Notes: a model not told the origin generated them from the letters alone. A stretch of 64,000 nucleotides of DNA from an uncultured Eubacteriales bacterium (GCA_949283695.1 CASDTX010000029.1:1-64000), one strand, 5' to 3'; shown: positions 34,939 through 44,030, counted from the first letter of the stretch. A program made the numbers and translations.

Positions 34939-36408
34939 TTATAGCTCTGCCTGTTCAGAATGTAAAGTATCTGCCTCGTAGATCCTGCATCCCCGGCATT
35001 CACTGACGTCAAGCCGGCGCTCCGCCCGGTCCAGATAGATCCGGGTGGTAAACACCGCTTCTCCGTCATTGACGAACAGTTCTGCGATGGAGCTGTCAAT
35101 CACGGCCAGCAGCCGCTCAACCCCTTTCTCCACACGGCCGGTCCTGCTCCTGCGTCCGCCGCCGCATTGGGAGATGCTGCCGTCCGGATTTACAAACGTA
35201 ATTTCTATCTTCTCTTTGTCTGCGCGTATCGTAAGTCCATTCTCTGCCGTCCCGATCCGGATGCTGCAGGGTTCCCCGCCCATTCCTTCGGCGGAAACCA
35301 GTACTGCCCTGCGGAATGTCAGGCGTCCGTCATCTGAAATCATTCGCTCTCTCCATTGCTGTTCCAACAGCTCCCGCACCGGTGATCGGAAGATTCTCCC
35401 GTCCCGGAAGGTAAGCTCCGTGGGCAGTGTCAGGCAGTGCTGCCATCCGTTCTCTACGGACAGATTCCGGTGCGTCTTTTCTGTATCCGGCATTCCGGCC
35501 CAGCCGATCAGGATTCTTCTCCCATCCTCGGAGACAAATGTCTGAGGCGCGTAGAAATCAAATCCCATATCCCACTCCCGAAAGGTCTTCTCCACATCTT
35601 CCGAGTCCGAGAGAAAGGCATATCCGGACTGATAGATATTCTGATAACGCTCCGGCTCTGACGGCAGCCCCTGCGGGCAGAAGGACAGCACGCGCTTCCC
35701 GCCCAGATCGAAGATGTCCGGGCACTCCCACATATAGCCGAAAGCTTTCGCCGGGATCAGTTCCCGGTGCAGAGTCCACTCTTTTCTGTCATCTGATTCA
35801 TAGATCAGGATACCGCCTTTGTCCCGGCGGTTCCCGCTCTCGTCCCATGCTCTGGCACGAGCTCCCAGCACCATGTAATATTTCCCGTTTTCCTTCCATA
35901 CTTTGGGATCTCTGACATGCTGAGTCATGTGCTGCGGATAGTCCTCCATTCTGAGCAGGACGCTCTTCTCTGACATGTGCTGCCCGTCCTCAGACTCCAC
36001 CAGGATCTGCGTCGACATCCGCCCCGCGTCAATGTAGTCATACTCCCCGGGATTCTTCACATTTCCCGTATAGAACAGATACATCCTGTCATCCTCGATG
36101 AGCGCGGAGCCGGAATATACGCCGCTGGCATCTTCCGGAATATCGGTCGTCAGCACCGGACTGTGATACTCCCAGTGCAGCAGGTCTTCGCTGGTGCAGT
36201 GTCCCCAGTAGCCGCCGCCCCCGTGAACGCTTAGCGGAGAGTACTGAAAATAAGCATGGAATCTTCCTTTGAACTGGCACAGTCCGTTGGGATCATTGAT
36301 CCATCCCACCGGCGGCATGATATGAAATTCTGTGCGGTAGGGACAGCTTTGAACTGTCCCCGCCATTTTCTTTAATTCTTCCCGTTCTCTCTGAAAACCA
36401 TTTTCCAT
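34939..36408 (-). CDS. scrB: Sucrose-6-phosphate hydrolase (GH32)
   Basis: A cytoplasmic GH32 beta-fructosidase of 489 residues, hydrolysing sucrose-6-phosphate made by the adjacent PTS. The catalytic nucleophile is in VGWINDPNGLCQFKGRFHAYFQYSP (residue about 38), the transition-state stabiliser in HVRDPKVWKENGKYYMVLGA, and the acid/base in MWECPDIFDLGGKR. A C-terminal beta-sandwich ends near HSEQAEL. SD AGAGGG precedes the ATG at 36408. It lies 11 bp after the PTS gene, so both are one operon. Confidence 0.94.
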   Translation of the reverse strand: MENGFQREREELKKMAGTVQSCPYRTEFHIMPPVGWINDPNGLCQFKGRFHAYFQYSPLSVHGGGGYWGHCTSEDLLHWEYHSPVLTTDIPEDASGVYSGSALIEDDRMYLFYTGNVKNPGEYDYIDAGRMSTQILVESEDGQHMSEKSVLLRMEDYPQHMTQHVRDPKVWKENGKYYMVLGARARAWDESGNRRDKGGILIYESDDRKEWTLHRELIPAKAFGYMWECPDIFDLGGKRVLSFCPQGLPSEPERYQNIYQSGYAFLSDSEDVEKTFREWDMGFDFYAPQTFVSEDGRRILIGWAGMPDTEKTHRNLSVENGWQHCLTLPTELTFRDGRIFRSPVRELLEQQWRERMISDDGRLTFRRAVLVSAEGMGGEPCSIRIGTAENGLTIRADKEKIEITFVNPDGSISQCGGGRRSRTGRVEKGVERLLAVIDSSIAELFVNDGEAVFTTRIYLDRAERRLDVSECRGCRIYEADTLHSEQAEL

Positions 36409-36419
36409 CTCAGTCCCTC

Positions 36420-38381
36420 TTACCTCGTAATCTCTGCGATTTTCTCTCCCACGGTTACATTTCTTTCTGCTTCTCGCACAACATGGCTTCCCTCAGCCGG
36501 TTCTGTGAAGATCAGGCAGGCAGCCGTATCATATCCTTCTGCCGCGATCCGGTCTTTCTCGAATTCCAGAATCAGATCCCCTTTCTTCAGCGCCTGACCG
36601 TCAGACACATGTACCTGGAAGTATTTTCCCTGCAGGTTGACCGTGTCAATCCCCACATGGATCAGAATTCCGCTGCCGCCCTTTGTCCGCAGGCCGACTG
36701 CATGCTTGGTATCCATCACCATCTCTACCGTACAGTCTGCCGGCGCATAGATCTTCCCCTCGGACGGCTCGATCGCCACCCCATCACCGAGAATCTTCTG
36801 GGCGAACGTAGGGTCCTTTACCTTTTCAATTCCGATGAATGCTCCCGACGTGAAAGCACGGATCTCTTCCGGAGCTGCCTCTCCTGCAGGCACGCTGCTC
36901 TCAGCCTTGAGCTGTTCCGCTGCAGGGGCTGACTGGCTCTTTCCGGCAGCGGGATGTGAGGCCTCCGCCGGCTTCATACGGTCAAATCCAATCCCGATGA
37001 GGAATGCGAAGATAAATCCGGCTGCCAGTGAGATCACATGGGCTATGATGTAATTGACGTATCCGTTATTCACCGGATCCGCCAGCGCAATTCCCGGGAC
37101 GACCGTCGTACCGAATCCGAGAGCTGCCAGATCCGTGAAGTATACGATGATTCCTCCCACTGCTCCGCCCAGGCATCCGCCGATAATCGGGTAGCGGTAT
37201 CTTAAGTTCACACCGAACAGAGCCGGCTCCGTGATTCCGAAGAGTACGGAGATAAAACTGGGAATACATAACTCCTTCGCTTTCGCGTCCTTCATGTTTC
37301 TCGCCAGATATCCGAGCACAGCGCCGCCCTGCGCGATAATAGCTACAGACATCAGCGGATTCAGAAAGTTCCTTCCTGTGTCAACGAGAAGCTGTGATTC
37401 GATGGCGCCAAACACATGGTGCAGACCCGTGATTACAATCAGCTGCTGTACTCCGGAGAATACCGCATATCCGATCACACCCAGATGCTGGGTCATCCAT
37501 ACAAGCACTGCTGTGATCCCGTTCGCCAGGCCTCTTCCCACCGGTCCGATGATCATGAACAGCAGGAACGAGCTCACCAGAGTTGTCAGAAGCGGGGATA
37601 CCAGCAGTCTGATCACTTCCGGCACCTTCTTCTCGAAGAAGATATCCAGCTTCGCGGTAACCACGCCGATCAGCAGGGCCACGATGATGCCTCCCTGGAA
37701 ACCGATCAGATCCACCGGAAGTCCCAGAATATGAAGGGTAGTTACTTCCACCGTCCCCTGTGCGGCCGCGCCGGCATCAGCCAGACTGTTCGTCAGCATG
37801 ATACAGCCGATCACAATTCCCATGATGGGCCTTCCGCCAAACCGTTTGACCGTACTGTAAGCCACACACAGCGGCAGGAATCCAAAGATAGCGCCTGACG
37901 AGATGTTAATGAGCCGTGATAAGCCATATAGTGTTTCATTATTCTGAACAAACTCAATGTTTCCAAGTACACTGGACAATCCTGTCAAAAGTGCCGCGGC
38001 CAGGATCCCCGGCATGATCTCGATAAATACATCCGAGAGTGCCTTCACTGCCCTTTGCAGCGGGTTCATCCGCTTATTCGCCTTGGTCTTCAGATCCCCC
38101 AGACTCATACTGTCCATATGCAGAGATTCCGCCAGCACCTGGCATACATCGTTTACCAGTCCCGCTCCAAAGATAATCTGAAGCTGGTCTCCCGCGACAA
38201 ATACACCTTTGACAAGATCTACATCCTCGATCGCGCGGATATCTGCCTTATCATTATCTTCCAGTACAAGACGCAGACGGGTCGCACAGTGCGCGATTCC
38301 GAGAATATTATTCCTGCCTCCCGCAAGCCGGGTGAGTTCTGATGCGATGTTTTCATAGCGTTTTCTTTTATCAGCATCCAT
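36420..38381 (-). CDS. scrA: Sucrose-type PTS transporter, EIIBCA
   Basis: About 653 residues, all three domains fused. EIIB: NNILGIAHCATRLRLVLED with the phosphorylated Cys near residue 25. EIIC: about ten membrane helices from residue 105 to 460, including PLCVAYSTVKRFGG and ITEPALFGVNLRYRYP. EIIA (glucose type): SGAFIGIEKVKDPTFAQKILGDG, GILIHVGIDTVNLQGKYF with the active His near residue 590, and GEKIAEITR at the end. It imports and phosphorylates the sugar; the adjacent sucrose-6-phosphate hydrolase makes sucrose the likely substrate, with trehalose or beta-glucosides less likely. Start: ATG at 38381 with GGGAGG seven bases ahead. Confidence 0.9.
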   Translation of the reverse strand: MDADKRKRYENIASELTRLAGGRNNILGIAHCATRLRLVLEDNDKADIRAIEDVDLVKGVFVAGDQLQIIFGAGLVNDVCQVLAESLHMDSMSLGDLKTKANKRMNPLQRAVKALSDVFIEIMPGILAAALLTGLSSVLGNIEFVQNNETLYGLSRLINISSGAIFGFLPLCVAYSTVKRFGGRPIMGIVIGCIMLTNSLADAGAAAQGTVEVTTLHILGLPVDLIGFQGGIIVALLIGVVTAKLDIFFEKKVPEVIRLLVSPLLTTLVSSFLLFMIIGPVGRGLANGITAVLVWMTQHLGVIGYAVFSGVQQLIVITGLHHVFGAIESQLLVDTGRNFLNPLMSVAIIAQGGAVLGYLARNMKDAKAKELCIPSFISVLFGITEPALFGVNLRYRYPIIGGCLGGAVGGIIVYFTDLAALGFGTTVVPGIALADPVNNGYVNYIIAHVISLAAGFIFAFLIGIGFDRMKPAEASHPAAGKSQSAPAAEQLKAESSVPAGEAAPEEIRAFTSGAFIGIEKVKDPTFAQKILGDGVAIEPSEGKIYAPADCTVEMVMDTKHAVGLRTKGGSGILIHVGIDTVNLQGKYFQVHVSDGQALKKGDLILEFEKDRIAAEGYDTAACLIFTEPAEGSHVVREAERNVTVGEKIAEITR

Positions 38382-38536
38382 TGTGATACCTCCCATATCA
38401 TTCAATCCTTCAACAACTGTATCTGCATGCATTTTTCTTTCCCGCGGTAGGTACGCTGCGTTCACGCGTCTGCCACAAGCCGTAATCTGCGCACAATTGC
38501 AGCTTTATGACTCACGCTTCTGTGATTACAGCGTAT

Positions 38537-38560
38537 GAACAAATGTATTATTATTTGTTC
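38537..38560. promoter_or_regulatory. Dyad operator candidate between scrA and the AraC gene
   Basis: A perfect 8-bp inverted repeat, GAACAAAT-N8-ATTTGTTC, abuts the -35 of the AraC-gene promoter and lies in the divergent region. No consensus cre site was found. Confidence 0.5.
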
Positions 38561-38589
38561 TTGCAATTATTATTATACTGGAATATACT
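38561..38589 (+). promoter_or_regulatory. Promoter of the AraC-type regulator gene
   Basis: TTGCAA (38561-38566), 17 bp, TATACT (38584-38589). The dyad at 38537-38560 ends at its -35. Confidence 0.6.
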
Positions 38590-38660
38590 CGGTATTATAT
38601 AGACGAATGTTGTTTAACTATACAGTTTTGTTGGAACTGTTCCGACAGAGAGGAGCCCCT

Positions 38661-39473
38661 GTGAAAGACTATATTTTTTCCAATGATTTTTCCCGGAATC
38701 TGGACGCCATGATCTATACCTGCGGGTACGAGACATGTACTCCGTCCCACAGCTATGGTCCTGTGGTGCGCAGCGGTTATTTGATACATTACATTCTGGA
38801 TGGAAAAGGAATCTACAAGACAGACGGACATATCTACCAGCTTCGGAAAGGAGATGCCTTTCTGATCCGTCCGAACACTCTGATCTATTATGAAGCTGAC
38901 CGCTATCATCCGTGGACGTATACCTGGATCGGATTCCAGGGGATTAAAATGGAAGAGTACCTGAAGCGGACGTCTCTTCTGGAAACTCCCTACTTTCATT
39001 ACGGGAAGGACGACCGGGTGCGTCTCTGCCATGAGAAAATGTTCGAGGCCTATAACCTGCCGGAAAACCGGGATCTGATGATGAACAGTATCCTGTACGA
39101 ATATCTGTATCTTCTGGCCAGCAAGTTCCCCAGGACATCCATCCCGCCCAGAGAGAAGAAGATCACATATGTGGAAGAAGCGCTTCGCTATATCGAAAGC
39201 AACTACGCCCATTCCGTCAACATCCAGGTCATTGCAGATCACCTGAGTATCGAGCGCACGTACCTGTACCGCCTGTTCAAAGATATCACCGGCAGCTCCC
39301 CTCAGGAATACCTTCTGGACTACCGGATCCGCCGTGCCTGTACGCTTCTGAAGGACACTGATCTCCCGGTCAGCGATATTGCCCGCTCCGTAGGCTATGA
39401 CGACGCTCTTTATTTCTCCCGTCTTTTCAAACAAAAGAAAGGGCGGACGCCCACCCAGTACAGAAAAGAATAA
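38661..39473 (+). CDS. AraC-family transcriptional regulator of the sucrose operon
   Basis: About 270 residues. The N-terminal cupin-like ligand domain (GYLIHYILDGKGIYKTDGHIYQLRKGDAFLIRPNTLIYYEAD) is followed by two helix-turn-helix motifs: VNIQVIADHLSIERTYLYRLFKDITGSSPQEYLLDYRI and PVSDIARSVGYDDALYFSRLFKQKKGRTPTQYRK. This is the MsmR/RafR-like group of sugar-operon activators. It is divergent from scrA, so control of that operon is the natural inference. Start: GTG at 38661 with AGGAG five bases ahead; upstream ATGs have no SD. Confidence 0.9.
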   Translation: MKDYIFSNDFSRNLDAMIYTCGYETCTPSHSYGPVVRSGYLIHYILDGKGIYKTDGHIYQLRKGDAFLIRPNTLIYYEADRYHPWTYTWIGFQGIKMEEYLKRTSLLETPYFHYGKDDRVRLCHEKMFEAYNLPENRDLMMNSILYEYLYLLASKFPRTSIPPREKKITYVEEALRYIESNYAHSVNIQVIADHLSIERTYLYRLFKDITGSSPQEYLLDYRIRRACTLLKDTDLPVSDIARSVGYDDALYFSRLFKQKKGRTPTQYRKE

Positions 39474-39518
39474 AGGGACGGCAGTCTTTCTGTCGTCCCT
39501 CTGCTCTGCAGCTGTCTT

Positions 39519-40655
39519 CTACAGTTCCAGCTTCTGTGCGAAATCTGCCATTGCCTCAGAGATCTTGATCTGCTGGGGACAGACCGCCTCGCAGCTTCTG
39601 CATCCTACGCAGGCGCCGGGTTTCTTCTCCTCCGGCCAGGATGACAGCGCCATCGGCGCAATGAATCCGCCCTCAGTAAAGCAGTGCTCATTATACAGGC
39701 TCAAAAGCTCCGGAATATCCAGTTCCTGCGGACAGTGGCTGACGCAGTAATGGCATGCGGTACACGGAAGGGTCTTCTTCCGGAGCATACCGTCCGCGAT
39801 TCCCAGAAGTGTCTGCATCTCTTCTTCATTCAGCGGCAGATCTTCTTCATATGTATGAATATTTGCCAGAAGCTGCTCCATATTGGACATCCCGGACAGC
39901 ACCATTTTCACCTCCGGGAGCGTCTGCAGAAAGCGGAATGCCCACGCCGGGGTGTCTTCATCCGGCCGGAGCGCTCTCAGCTTCTCCGTATTCTCCTCTG
40001 AGAGAGACGCCAGCTTGCCTCCCCGCAGCGGTTCCATAACCCATACCGGGATTCCATGCTCGGCCAGAAGCTCCATCTTCTCTTTCGCATTCTGGAAGGT
40101 CCAGTCCAGATAGTTGATCTGCAGCTGGCAGAATTCCATGCTCTCGCCATAGGCATCGAGGAATCTCTTGATCACATCATAACTTCCATGGGCAGAGAAC
40201 CCGAGGTGACGGATCCTTCCATTTCTCTTCTGTTCCATCAGATAATCGTAAATCCTGTACTTCTCATCCAGATAAGCATCAATATTCATCTCGCATACAT
40301 TGTGGAACAGATAGAAATCAAAATATTCCACCTGACATTTCTGAAGCTGTTCTTCAAAGATCTGCTCCACCTTATCCATATTGGACAGATCGTATCCCGG
40401 GAATTTCGTCGCCAGATAAAAGCTCTCTCTCGGATATTTCTTCAGCGCGTTCCCCATCACAATCTCTGACTGTCCGTCGTGATATCCCCAGGCTGTATCA
40501 TAGTAATTGATCCCATGCTCCATCGCACAGGCAACCATCTCCTCTGCAGCGGCAGCGTCAATCTTGGAGTCGTCTCCGTCAATAACCGGGAGCCGCATTG
40601 CCCCCATCCCGAGCCCGGACAGTTTCAAATCCTGAAAATCTCTGTAAATCATCAT
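39519..40655 (-). CDS. Aldo/keto reductase with C-terminal 2x[4Fe-4S] ferredoxin domain
   Basis: 378 residues. The TIM-barrel part has LGMGAMRLP, INYYDTAWGYHDGQSE (catalytic Asp and Tyr), YLATKFPGYD (Lys) and YLFHNV (His), the full AKR tetrad. The C-terminal ferredoxin-like module has CTACHYCVSHCP and CVGCRSCEAVCP, enough for two 4Fe-4S clusters. Such fused proteins are common in anaerobic Clostridia; the substrate is unknown. AGGAGG precedes two adjacent ATGs (40655 or 40652). It has its own promoter at 40740-40768. Confidence 0.92.
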   Translation of the reverse strand: MMIYRDFQDLKLSGLGMGAMRLPVIDGDDSKIDAAAAEEMVACAMEHGINYYDTAWGYHDGQSEIVMGNALKKYPRESFYLATKFPGYDLSNMDKVEQIFEEQLQKCQVEYFDFYLFHNVCEMNIDAYLDEKYRIYDYLMEQKRNGRIRHLGFSAHGSYDVIKRFLDAYGESMEFCQLQINYLDWTFQNAKEKMELLAEHGIPVWVMEPLRGGKLASLSEENTEKLRALRPDEDTPAWAFRFLQTLPEVKMVLSGMSNMEQLLANIHTYEEDLPLNEEEMQTLLGIADGMLRKKTLPCTACHYCVSHCPQELDIPELLSLYNEHCFTEGGFIAPMALSSWPEEKKPGACVGCRSCEAVCPQQIKISEAMADFAQKLEL

Positions 40656-40739
40656 AGAACCTCCTTCTTACTCCGCGGAATCCTTCCCGCTCCTGCAGAA
40701 TCCTGCTCCAGAACCGATAAAGATTCCTTCCCACCAGAT

Positions 40740-40768
40740 ATTATACTCGCTTTTGCAGATCTGGTCTA
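40740..40768 (-). promoter_or_regulatory. Promoter of the aldo/keto reductase gene
   Basis: TAGACC (40763-40768), 17 bp, TATAAT (40740-40745) on the minus strand. A 6-bp inverted repeat, CCAGAT and ATCTGG, flanks the spacer and may be an operator. Confidence 0.65.
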
Positions 40769-40861
40769 ATACTTTCCTTATATAAGATACAATACCTTTC
40801 AGCTATGGAAACGCCGGTTAAGACATTCCGGCACATCGTAAGATGCAACATACAGATAGAA

Positions 40862-40896
40862 ATAGAGGAGCCGGACTTCTGATCCGACTCCTCTAT
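40862..40896 (-). terminator. Terminator of the IscU-like/GGGtGRT operon
   Basis: A 14-bp stem with one G-U pair and a 7-nt loop lies about 25 bp after the GGGtGRT stop. The following U-tract is short. Confidence 0.65.
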
Positions 40897-40918
40897 CATG
40901 CTCAAAGAGTACTGTTTC

Positions 40919-41929
40919 TTAGAACTTGCCAGCCTTTGCTGCTTCCTCGATGGAAACTGCAACTGCAACCGTCATACCAACCATCGGGTTGTTGCCTGCT
41001 CCGATCAGACCCATCATCTCAACGTGAGCCGGAACGGATGAAGATCCTGCGAACTGTGCATCAGAGTGCATACGTCCGAGTGTATCTGTCATACCATAGG
41101 AAGCCGGGCCTGCTGCCATGTTGTCCGGGTGAAGCGTACGTCCTGTACCGCCGCCGGAAGCAACTGAGAAGTATTTCTTTCCAGCCTCTACACACTCTTT
41201 CTTGTAGGTACCTGCAACCGGATGCTGGAAACGTGTGGGGTTCGTGGAGTTACCTGTGATGGAAACGTCAACGCCCTCTTTCCACATGATCGCAACACCT
41301 TCACGAACATCGTTCGCGCCGTAGCAGTTAACTTTGGAGCGAAGTCCGTCAGAGTAAGCGGTTCTGGAAACTTCTTTCAGTTCTCCTGTATAGTAGTCAT
41401 AATCTGTCTGAACATATGTGAATCCGTTGATTCTGGAAATGATCTTCGCAGCGTCTTTTCCAAGACCGTTCAGGATAACACGAAGCGGTTTTTTACGAAC
41501 TTTGTTCGCCTTCTCCGCGATACCGATCGCACCCTCTGCTGCAGCGAAGGACTCGTGTCCTGCCAGGAATGCAAAACAGTCTGTCTCTTCTTCCAGAAGC
41601 ATCTTACCGAGGTTTCCGTGTCCAAGACCTACTTTACGCTGATCAGCAACGGATCCCGGGATACAGAAAGCCTGAAGTCCCTCTCCGATTGCTGCTGCTG
41701 CGTCTGCTGCTCTTGTGCAGCCCTTCTTGATCGCGATCGCTGCACCTGTGATATAAGCCCAGCATGCATTCTCGAAACAGATCGGCTGAATGCCTTTGAT
41801 CTGATTGTAAACGTCCAGTCCGGCATCCTTTGTGATCTTCTCAGCTTCTTCGAGGGAAGCGATGCCATAGCTGTTCAAAACTTCATTGATTTTATCAATT
41901 CTTCTTTCATATGATTCAAATAAAGCCAT
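40919..41929 (-). CDS. GGGtGRT protein family member
   Basis: 336 residues, soluble. It carries the sequence that names the family, SVASGGGTGRTLHPDNMAAGPASYG, near residue 260, plus GLGHGNLGKMLLEEETDCFAFLAGHESFAAAEGAIGIAEKA and FENACWAYITGAAIAIKKG. Abundant Gly/Ala loops and the ITGNSTNPTRFQHPVAGTYKKEC segment suggest a nucleotide- or cofactor-binding fold, but no known reaction can be assigned. SD AGGAGG precedes the ATG. It lies 82 bp after an IscU-like gene, a pairing that implies a link to iron-sulphur chemistry; that link is inference. Confidence 0.85.
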   Translation of the reverse strand: MALFESYERRIDKINEVLNSYGIASLEEAEKITKDAGLDVYNQIKGIQPICFENACWAYITGAAIAIKKGCTRAADAAAAIGEGLQAFCIPGSVADQRKVGLGHGNLGKMLLEEETDCFAFLAGHESFAAAEGAIGIAEKANKVRKKPLRVILNGLGKDAAKIISRINGFTYVQTDYDYYTGELKEVSRTAYSDGLRSKVNCYGANDVREGVAIMWKEGVDVSITGNSTNPTRFQHPVAGTYKKECVEAGKKYFSVASGGGTGRTLHPDNMAAGPASYGMTDTLGRMHSDAQFAGSSSVPAHVEMMGLIGAGNNPMVGMTVAVAVSIEEAAKAGKF

Positions 41930-42011
41930 TTATATATCCTCCTGATTTATTTACCTTTGTCGGTTTCCCCTGTAACGAAAACGTCTGTCCGGGATCATCC
42001 GGCTTCCGTTA

Positions 42012-42704
42012 TTACTCTTTACGCGGGTCAATAATCTTCACTGCATCAGCAACACGGCCGTACTGTCCTTTTGCCTTCTCCCATGCGTCGTTCGGAGTAT
42101 CGCCTGCTTTGATGAAGTCTGTGAATTTTCCAAGGCTTACGAACTGGTATCCGATGATCTCATCATTCTCGTCAAGAGCGATACCTGTTACATAGCCTTC
42201 TGCCATCTCAAGGTAACGAGGACCTTTAGCCAGTGTACCATACATCGTACCAACCTGTGAGCGAAGTCCCTTTCCAAGGTCTTCCAGGCCTGCGCCGATC
42301 GGAAGTCCGTCTTCGGAGAATGCGCTCTGTGTTCTTCCGTATACGATCTGAAGGAAGAGTTCTCTCATTGCTGTATTGATCGCATCACATACGAGGTCTG
42401 TGTTCAGTGCCTCTAAGATCGTTTTGCCCGGGAGGATCTCAGATGCCATTGCTGCGGAATGTGTCATTCCGGAACATCCGATTGTCTCTACCAGCGCTTC
42501 CTGAATGATGCCGTCTTTTACATTCAGTGTCAGTTTGCATGTTCCCTGCTGAGGTGCACACCAGCCCACACCATGTGTAAGACCGGAAATATCCTTAATC
42601 TCTTTTGCCTTTACCCATTTCGCCTCTTCCGGGATCGGAGCTGGTCCGTGATTCGCGCCCTGAGCCACCGGACACATCATTTCTACTTCATGTGAATAAA
42701 TCAT
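42012..42704 (-). CDS. IscU/NifU-like iron-sulphur scaffold family protein
   Basis: 230 residues, longer than IscU. The central part resembles the IscU core: GTCKLTLNVKDGIIQEALVETIGCSGMTHSAAMASEILPGKTILEAL has the conserved IGC, followed by a Cys in DLVCDAINTAMREL in place of the usual HC. Further Cys residues are at the start (MMCPVAQG) and in GVGWCAPQQG. The 85-residue C-terminal extension (YGTLAKGPRYLEMAEGYVTGIALDENDEIIGYQFVSLGKF) is not part of IscU. No cysteine desulphurase is nearby. SD AAAGGAG, seven bases before the ATG. First gene of the two-gene operon. Confidence 0.82.
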   Translation of the reverse strand: MIYSHEVEMMCPVAQGANHGPAPIPEEAKWVKAKEIKDISGLTHGVGWCAPQQGTCKLTLNVKDGIIQEALVETIGCSGMTHSAAMASEILPGKTILEALNTDLVCDAINTAMRELFLQIVYGRTQSAFSEDGLPIGAGLEDLGKGLRSQVGTMYGTLAKGPRYLEMAEGYVTGIALDENDEIIGYQFVSLGKFTDFIKAGDTPNDAWEKAKGQYGRVADAVKIIDPRKE

Positions 42705-42820
42705 GTTAAAACTCCTTTCAATATGTATGATTTTCTTCTACATACGGCACCTGATATTTTCGCACAAAAATCGACAGCCCCCGCCGTGCCTGACCGGCAA
42801 TATGAACTGTCTGTGCGTCT

Positions 42821-42852
42821 GTGATCCGGCGGCTGGCGCCGCAGATCTCACC
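42821..42852 (-). promoter_or_regulatory. GC-rich hairpin in the IscU-like operon leader
   Basis: Within the leader of about 160 nt, a GC-rich interrupted stem (outer GTGA/TCAC, inner GCGGC/GCCGC) closes on a short loop. More GC-rich sequence follows towards the gene. No known riboswitch consensus was recognised. Confidence 0.45.
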
Positions 42853-42868
42853 TGCACCATATATAGCT

Positions 42869-42897
42869 ATTTTCGCATAATTTACACCATTCGTCAA
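42869..42897 (-). promoter_or_regulatory. Promoter of the IscU-like/GGGtGRT operon
   Basis: TTGACG (42892-42897), 17 bp, GAAAAT (42869-42874) on the minus strand, giving a leader of about 160 nt. Confidence 0.6.
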
Positions 42898-42917
42898 TCA
42901 TCACTTTGACAATATTT

Positions 42918-43472
42918 TCACGGAGAAACGGCCTCTGATGCCTCTGCTTCCAGACGGGTCTTCAGCATCCCAAGCGCAGTCTCAACCGTGTGCATGCGGT
43001 TTTCCATCCTGCTGCCGTCAAACCGGCACTCTTTGACTTCTGTCTTCCCTCTCAGGAAGCAGCCGATGTACACAAGCCCCACCGGCTTCTCCCGGGTGCC
43101 GCCTCCCGGCCCGGCGATCCCGGTCGCGCTCAGAGCTGCGTCCGCTCCCGCCGCCTTGGCTGCGCCTTCCGCCATCTCCCTGGCTGTCTGCTGGCTTACC
43201 GCGCCGTAGGCTTTCAGTGTCTCATGGCGCACCCCCACCAGACGTTCCTTGGCTTCATTGGAGTATGTCACATACCCCTCGTTTAACACATCGGACGCCC
43301 CGGCCACATTCACAAGCGTCCCGGCGATCAGACCGCCCGTGCAGGATTCCGCTGTGGTCACGGTCAGCCCCTGCCCGGCCAGCAGCTCCACAACGCGCTC
43401 CTCCAGCGGCTTTTCCCGTCGCTTTTCCCGCGGCTGTTCAGCCGCAATTCTTTCGCTGTTCTTTCGATCCAT
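42918..43472 (-). CDS. CinA C-terminal domain protein (nicotinamide-nucleotide amidase type)
   Basis: About 184 residues, only the amidase domain of CinA (PncC-like), which deamidates NMN to nicotinate mononucleotide. Signature: TTAESCTGGLIAGTLVNVAGASDVLNEGYVTYSNEAK, then ALSATGIAGPGGGTREKPVGLVYIG. A charged, Lys/Arg/Glu-rich N-terminal extension of about 28 residues precedes it. Start: ATG at 43472 with TAGGAG 12 bases ahead; the ATG four codons earlier abuts the SD. It follows pgsA by 15 bp; pgsA-cinA adjacency is common in Firmicutes. Confidence 0.92.
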   Translation of the reverse strand: MDRKNSERIAAEQPREKRREKPLEERVVELLAGQGLTVTTAESCTGGLIAGTLVNVAGASDVLNEGYVTYSNEAKERLVGVRHETLKAYGAVSQQTAREMAEGAAKAAGADAALSATGIAGPGGGTREKPVGLVYIGCFLRGKTEVKECRFDGSRMENRMHTVETALGMLKTRLEAEASEAVSP

Positions 43473-43487
43473 TTCTGAGTTCATCTC

Positions 43488-44030
43488 CTACATGCCGCCC
43501 TGGGTGAGCACCTGTCTGTTCTTCCATACATAATCAACCAGTGAAATGATCGTCAGCGCCACGGCAATCCAGATCAGTCCTGTACCGATCAGATCGAACA
43601 CGCCGCCGAAATCCGCGATCAGCACAATGATCATGGCCATCTGGAACACTGTCTTAAACTTGCCCCAGTAGCTGGCTGCTATCACGATTCCATTGTCGGA
43701 AGCCACAAGACGGAATCCGCTGATAATAAACTCTCTTGCAATAATCACAATCACGATGGCTGCATCCAGTTTCCCGGATGGAATGAGACAAATCATGGCT
43801 GAGCAGACAAGCAGTTTATCCGCAAGGGGATCCATAAACTTCCCGAAATTGGTCACCAGATGATATTTCCTTGCGATCTTCCCGTCCAGCATGTCCGTCA
43901 GGCTGGCAATGATAAAAAGTCCCAGGGCGATCCACTTATTTGCTGCGCCTCCCACATCTGTGAGCATAAAAAATACAAAAAACGGCACCATAATCACTCG
44001 AAGTACAGTCAGTTTGTTTGGTAAATTCAT
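43488..44030 (-). CDS. pgsA: CDP-diacylglycerol-glycerol-3-phosphate 3-phosphatidyltransferase
   Basis: Makes phosphatidylglycerophosphate, the committed step to phosphatidylglycerol and cardiolipin. The CDP-alcohol phosphotransferase motif DG-x2-AR-x8-G-x3-D-x3-D is present as DMLDGKIARKYHLVTNFGKFMDPLADK. Five to six membrane helices in 180 residues; starts MNLPNKLTVLRVIMVPFFVF. Its ATG overlaps the rimO stop by four bases. Confidence 0.95.
   Translation of the reverse strand: MNLPNKLTVLRVIMVPFFVFFMLTDVGGAANKWIALGLFIIASLTDMLDGKIARKYHLVTNFGKFMDPLADKLLVCSAMICLIPSGKLDAAIVIVIIAREFIISGFRLVASDNGIVIAASYWGKFKTVFQMAMIIVLIADFGGVFDLIGTGLIWIAVALTIISLVDYVWKNRQVLTQGGM

Noticed and set aside
38382-38660. 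Catabolite-response (cre) site before scrA
   Set aside because: No stretch fits the WTGNAANCGNWNNCW-type consensus well enough.
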